From Nocardia terrae (GTDB lineage: Bacteria; Actinomycetota; Actinomycetes; Mycobacteriales; Mycobacteriaceae), in contig NZ_WRPP01000011.1 in assembly GCF_009760405.1 (NCBI RefSeq), positions 62,001 to 126,000 of the forward strand: a stretch of DNA of 64,000 bases, given 5' to 3'. The position numbers and the translations under genes are program-made. The notes under the pieces were generated by a model. The model was not told the DNA's origin and did not search any database. It saw only the letters and a list, made by a program, of their open reading frames with translations. Below, in pieces: positions 60,604 through 64,000 of the stretch (positions are counted from its first letter, which is position 1; each line of letters opens with the position of its first letter).

Positions 60604-61689
60604 GTGAATGTGACCAAGGGGCCTTTGGCGGGTGTGCGGATCGTCGAGCTGGCGAGCATCGGGCCCGGGCCGCACGCGGGCATGATGCTCGCCGATCTGG
60701 GCGCGGACGTGGTGCGGGTGCAGCGGCCCGGCGACGGGTCCGCGGTCGGTCCGATGCGCGCGCAGCTGCGCGGACGGACCATCGTGCAGGCGAACTTCAA
60801 GGACCCGGACGAGATCGCCGCGGTGCGTGAGCTCATCGACAAGGCCGACGTGGTGATCGAGGGTTACCGGCCGGGCGTGGTGGAACGGCTCGGACTCGGG
60901 CCCGACGAATGCCGCGAGCGCAATCCGCGGCTGATCTACGGCCGCATGACCGGCTGGGGGCAGGACGGCCCGCGCGCCGACCGCGCCGGGCACGACATCA
61001 ACTACATCGGCCTCACCGGCGCGCTCAACGGCATCGGGCGCAAGGGCGAACGGCCGCTGCCGCCCATCAATCTGCTCGGTGATTACGGCGGCGGTTCGGT
61101 GTTCCTCGTCCTGGGCATCATCACCGCGCTCTACGAGCGCGAACGCTCCGGGCAGGGCCAGGTGGTGGACGCGGCCATGGTGGACGGCGTACTGACACTG
61201 GCGCATTCGATCTGGACCCTGCACCAGGGCGGCGTGTGGTCCGACGAGCGCGGCACCAACCTGCTCGACACCGGAATGGCCTGGTACGACACGTATCGGA
61301 CGGCCGACGGCAAACACCTGGCGGTCGGCGCGTTCGAGCCGCAGTTCTACGCGGAACTGCTGCGCGTGCTCGAGCTCGACCCGGAATCGCTGCCGCACCA
61401 GATGGATCCGGCCGGACAGGACGTGCTGCGCAAGGTCTTCACCGAGAAGTTCGCGAGCAGGTCCCAGGACGAATGGGCCGCACTCTTCGACGGCGTCGAC
61501 GCCTGCGTCACGCCCATCCGTACCTGGACCGAGGCGGCCCAGGACGAACACCTGCGGGCCCGCGGCTCGCTCATCGAGGTCGGCGGCATGCTGCAGCCGG
61601 CCCCCGCGCCCCGGTTCTCGCGCACCCCGCCGCCGACGCCCGCCCCGGCGCCGGCGGAGCTCACGCCCATCGGTGAGATCTGGGTGTAA
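60604..61689 (+). CDS. CaiB/BaiF family, alpha-methylacyl-CoA racemase-like
   Basis: 361 residues. ASIGPGPHAGMMLADLGADV is the racemase N-terminus; GWGQDGPRADRAGHDINYIG contains the catalytic His and Asp of Amacr; INLLGDYGGGSVFLVLGI and DAAMVDGVLTLAHS follow. Amacr enzymes invert the 2-methyl centre of branched acyl-CoA, as in sterol side-chain breakdown. A GTG start with GGGGG at 6 bases. The KstR-type box upstream supports a role in sterol catabolism. The C-terminal tail is proline-rich. Confidence 0.92.
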   Translation: MNVTKGPLAGVRIVELASIGPGPHAGMMLADLGADVVRVQRPGDGSAVGPMRAQLRGRTIVQANFKDPDEIAAVRELIDKADVVIEGYRPGVVERLGLGPDECRERNPRLIYGRMTGWGQDGPRADRAGHDINYIGLTGALNGIGRKGERPLPPINLLGDYGGGSVFLVLGIITALYERERSGQGQVVDAAMVDGVLTLAHSIWTLHQGGVWSDERGTNLLDTGMAWYDTYRTADGKHLAVGAFEPQFYAELLRVLELDPESLPHQMDPAGQDVLRKVFTEKFASRSQDEWAALFDGVDACVTPIRTWTEAAQDEHLRARGSLIEVGGMLQPAPAPRFSRTPPPTPAPAPAELTPIGEIWV

Positions 61690-61710
61690 GAGGGAACCGG
61701 AGGATCGGCC

Positions 61711-61733
61711 GCCCCGTCAGGGGACGACGGGGC
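61711..61733. terminator. Hairpin between convergent Amacr and SDR genes
   Basis: GCCCCGTC / GACGGGGC perfect 8-base stem, 7-base loop, no T-tract. Probably a two-way terminator. Confidence 0.65.
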
Positions 61734-61753
61734 AGCCGGTCCGATCACAGGGC

Positions 61754-62479
61754 CTAGGCCGTGCCGCCGTTGACGCGAATGTTCTGCGCCGTCACCCAAT
61801 TCGCCGAGTCGCCGGCCAGAAACGCGACGACCGCCGCGATCTCGCTCGGCTTGCCCAGGCGTCCGAAGGCGCTCATGCCCTCCAGTCGGCCCAGGAACTC
61901 GTCGCTCTTGCCGTCGCGGTAGGTCTCGGTCTCGGTCGCGCCGGGGCTGACCGCGTTCACCGTGATGCCGCGCGGCCCGAACTCCTTGGACAGGATGTGG
62001 GTGAGCTGTTCCACCGCACCCTTGGTCGAGTCGTACACCGCGTAGCCGGGCAGCATGAGGGCCGTGGTGGAGCTGGAAATGGTGATGATCCGGCCATTGT
62101 CGGCCATGCGATCCCACGCCAGCTGCATGCCGTGAAAGACGCCCTTGACGTTCACGGCGAAGCTCAGATCGAATTCCTCGGAGGTGATCTCCGGGAACGG
62201 TTTGGTGATCGCGACGGCCGCGTTGTTGACCAGGATGTCCCAGCTGCCCCAGGCGGAGATCAGCTGGTCGACCATGGCGGCGTACTCGTCGCGGTCACGC
62301 ACATCGGCGGCCAGCGCCAGCGCCTGGCCTCCGTCCGCCTCGATCTCGGCGACCACTTCGTCGGCCGGTTCGGGCGTGTGCGGATGATTGATGGCCACCC
62401 GGACACCCTGCGCGGCAAGTGTTTCCGCGATGGAGCGACCGATTCCGGTGGCGGCCCCGGTGATGAGGGCGGACTTCAT
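61754..62479 (-). CDS. Short-chain dehydrogenase/reductase (FabG-like)
   Basis: 241 residues of classical SDR: TGAATGIGRSIAE cofactor loop, LVNNAAVA, the Ser of ITISSSTTA, YDSTKGAVEQ with the catalytic Tyr and Lys, and the C-terminal NIRVNGG. An oxidoreductase acting on a hydroxyl/keto group. The start ATG overlaps the stop of the DUF3224 gene (TAATG), so the two are co-translated. Substrate unknown. Confidence 0.92.
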   Translation of the reverse strand: MKSALITGAATGIGRSIAETLAAQGVRVAINHPHTPEPADEVVAEIEADGGQALALAADVRDRDEYAAMVDQLISAWGSWDILVNNAAVAITKPFPEITSEEFDLSFAVNVKGVFHGMQLAWDRMADNGRIITISSSTTALMLPGYAVYDSTKGAVEQLTHILSKEFGPRGITVNAVSPGATETETYRDGKSDEFLGRLEGMSAFGRLGKPSEIAAVVAFLAGDSANWVTAQNIRVNGGTA

Positions 62480-62883
62480 TACTCGTACCAGTACTCGAGC
62501 CAGACCTGCGCGCCCTCACCGAGATTGGCCTTGAAGCCGCCCTCACCGCGCAGTCCGGTCAGGTCGCCGGTGCCGGAGCCGGGGACCACGAACCAGTCGC
62601 CGCTGACGATATTGTCCGCGACGGTGCCCGCGTCCTGCAGCAGGAAGGTGCCGGACTTGCCGTCCACCGAACCCGTAATGCGTTCGATGCCAACGAAACT
62701 GGCGGTGCCGTCGGCGTTGGAGGACTGCAGGAACTCCACCACGCCTTCACCCTCGATGCCGCCGGAGAAGCTCTCCTCCACATGGATCCGGGTGAGCACC
62801 GGACCCTGCTCGGGCTCCTCGTAGGCGACGGGCTCGTACTTGTGCACCGCGATGGTGCCTTCGACGCGAATCTTTTCGGTCAT
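62479..62883 (-). CDS. DUF3224-family protein
   Basis: 134 residues predicted to form a small beta-barrel, matching DUF3224 (TEKIRVEGTIAVHKYEPVAY, HVEESFSGGIEGEGVVEFL, ERITGSVDGKSGTFLLQDAG, LRGEGGFKANLG). Role unknown; members are cytosolic and often near oxidoreductases, as here with the SDR. The ATG at 62883 has AGAGG at 6 bases; a GTG one codon earlier is in frame. Confidence 0.88.
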   Translation of the reverse strand: MTEKIRVEGTIAVHKYEPVAYEEPEQGPVLTRIHVEESFSGGIEGEGVVEFLQSSNADGTASFVGIERITGSVDGKSGTFLLQDAGTVADNIVSGDWFVVPGSGTGDLTGLRGEGGFKANLGEGAQVWLEYWYE

Positions 62884-62903
62884 CACATGCCTCTATTCGG
62901 GAA

Positions 62904-62918
62904 TGCGCCTGGGGCGCA
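62904..62918. other. Short hairpin in intergenic gap
   Basis: TGCGCC-TGG-GGCGCA in the 189-base gap between the divergent DUF3224 and secreted-protein genes. No other clear signal is seen in the gap. Confidence 0.35.
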
Positions 62919-63072
62919 CGGATATCCTCCCGAACTTTCTGGCGGTGCGGAAGGCTTTATCAAGTAGTGAAATCGGCCGTATCCAGAAGCATCGGTAATC
63001 GATGTCTGCAAATGTGAAACACGCGAGTTCGATGTGGTGCCAATGACTTCCGGTGAATTATGGTCGGCAACC

Positions 63073-63555
63073 ATGAACGCACGTACATTCTTCGGCGCGG
63101 CTCTGGCGGTAGTCGCGCTCACCATGACCGGAAACGGCGTCGCCTCGGCCGACGTCGGCCTGACCGAAGCCAACAACGCGGACTTCCTCGACGGTGACAC
63201 CCTCTACTTCGCCGACTGGCTGGGCACCACCACCTGCGCCATCCACGCCAACGGCGATGTCGGCTGCGACCTGCAGCCGGGCTACACCCTGTTCGGCTTC
63301 ATCCCCGTCAGCGATGTCGTGATCGACAGCACGCCGATCCTGCCCGCCCACCCGACCTTCGGTCTCGGCGGCACGCACGGGCGAGCGGGCAGCCGCTGGA
63401 TCACCGATGTGCCGCGCGACGGTTCGGTGTACCAGGGCACCCGCATCGACTACGCGGGCGTCACCTGCATCGGCGGGCTGCCGCACGGCGGGGCGCTCAA
63501 CTGCACCTCCAAGGGGCACAAGTTCACCCTGCAGAGCAGCATCCAGATCAGCTGA
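63073..63555 (+). CDS. Small secreted protein of unknown function
   Basis: 160 residues with a Sec signal peptide and an ASA cleavage site (cut after residue 26). The mature part has four Cys (TTCAI, VGCDL, VTCIG, LNCTS), likely two disulfides. It resembles the unassigned small secreted Cys-paired proteins of Nocardia and mycobacteria; I cannot name the family. The ATG at 63073 puts the signal peptide at the very N-terminus; a longer frame starting 39 bases upstream would spoil it. Confidence 0.82.
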   Translation: MNARTFFGAALAVVALTMTGNGVASADVGLTEANNADFLDGDTLYFADWLGTTTCAIHANGDVGCDLQPGYTLFGFIPVSDVVIDSTPILPAHPTFGLGGTHGRAGSRWITDVPRDGSVYQGTRIDYAGVTCIGGLPHGGALNCTSKGHKFTLQSSIQIS

Positions 63556-63610
63556 CGACACGCGGGGGAGTGCGATCAAGGCCACGCTTCCGGGTGTGGC
63601 ACAGCGGTAA

Positions 63611-63616
63611 TAGCGT
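63611..63616 (+). promoter_or_regulatory. -10 box TAGCGT of the SRPBCC gene
   Basis: TAGCGT, 6 bases, ATG: leaderless spacing. Confidence 0.5.
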
Positions 63617-63622
63617 CGGGTC

Positions 63623-64000
63623 ATGGCTCGTACAACGACGTACACCCAATGGATCGCACTCCCGCCGCAGCGGCTGTGGACCGTACTCGGCGATCCGGTG
63701 CGCTGGCCCGAATGGAATCCCGCCGTCAGCGCGGTGACGCTGCACGCCGTGCCCGGCGCGGGCGTCACCGGCGACTACCTGCCGAGCGGGCGCGTCAACG
63801 GGGCGGTGCACGGGCGGCTCGCGAAACCCTTCACGCTCTCGACCTTCGTGCCCGAGCGCGAAATCACCATCGAGCAGCCCGAACCCGCGGGCACCATGCG
63901 GATGCGCTGGGTGCTCACCCCGCGCGACGGCGGCACCGAACTCACCCAGTCGCTGACCTTCGCGGGCGCGTCGCGCTCGGTCATGCGCAAGGTCGTCGGA
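63623..64000 (+). CDS. SRPBCC-family protein (3' end outside window)
   Basis: The first 126 codons of a START/polyketide-cyclase-fold protein run off the right edge. QWIALPPQRLWTVLGDPVRW and PEWNPAVSAVTL are the usual first helix and strand; GTMRMRWVLTPRDGGTELTQ is the late barrel strand before the long C-terminal helix. Binds a hydrophobic ligand; role unknown. Confidence 0.83.
   Translation, partial: MARTTTYTQWIALPPQRLWTVLGDPVRWPEWNPAVSAVTLHAVPGAGVTGDYLPSGRVNGAVHGRLAKPFTLSTFVPEREITIEQPEPAGTMRMRWVLTPRDGGTELTQSLTFAGASRSVMRKVVG

Overview
The window is high-GC, densely packed DNA from a mycolic-acid actinomycete. Nocardia or a close relative fits best: very long spurious antisense frames caused by GC-rich third positions, many TAnnnT -10 boxes 6-7 bases upstream of GTG/ATG starts (leaderless mRNAs), an encapsulin/DyP-peroxidase pair, a KstR-type operator, F420-dependent oxidoreductase, thyA-dfrA, and a large NRPS. 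No RNA gene, insertion sequence, CRISPR array or replication origin was seen. The genus is inferred, since no marker gene is present.

Layout. 1-11 kb: the 3' end of a large NRPS gene, reading (A)-T-C-A-T-C-A-T-E-C and then a truncated, motif-less A domain with no carrier or thioesterase. 11-21 kb: small regulator/target pairs (MarR/two-repeat lipoprotein, IclR/crotonase/F420 enzyme, MarR/SGNH hydrolase), an ABC exporter, a vanadium haloperoxidase-like protein and a patatin. 21.9-29.6 kb: a guanidine/urea nitrogen operon (permease, a 52-codon small ORF, the two DUF1989 carboxyguanidine-deiminase-type subunits, a carboxylase reduced to its carboxyltransferase half, allophanate hydrolase) with a divergent TetR gene and a perfect palindromic operator. 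29.7-40.4 kb: TerD-family protein, MFS exporter, small secreted and membrane proteins, TetR/quinone reductase with a triple operator, serine hydrolase, isochorismatase/GlxA-type regulator. 40.4-45 kb: encapsulin plus its DyP cargo, cupin, dihydrofolate reductase, thymidylate synthase, CobF. 45-57 kb: LysR/SDR, acyl-CoA synthetase, HxlR/nitroreductase, Fpg-family glycosylase, carboxylesterase, MocR regulator, flavin split-barrel protein, condensation-fold acyltransferase. 57-64 kb: lipid metabolism (crotonase, TetR-AidB-like acyl-CoA dehydrogenase, KstR-box-led Amacr, SDR), a secreted protein and the start of an SRPBCC protein.

The main candidate for something undescribed is the nitrogen operon. 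It has every expected partner except the biotin carboxylase and biotin carrier domains, which are missing cleanly from both ends of the carboxylase, and it carries a translationally coupled small ORF. The NRPS terminus (C plus an A-domain stump) is the second. All start choices, operators and functions are read from sequence alone.
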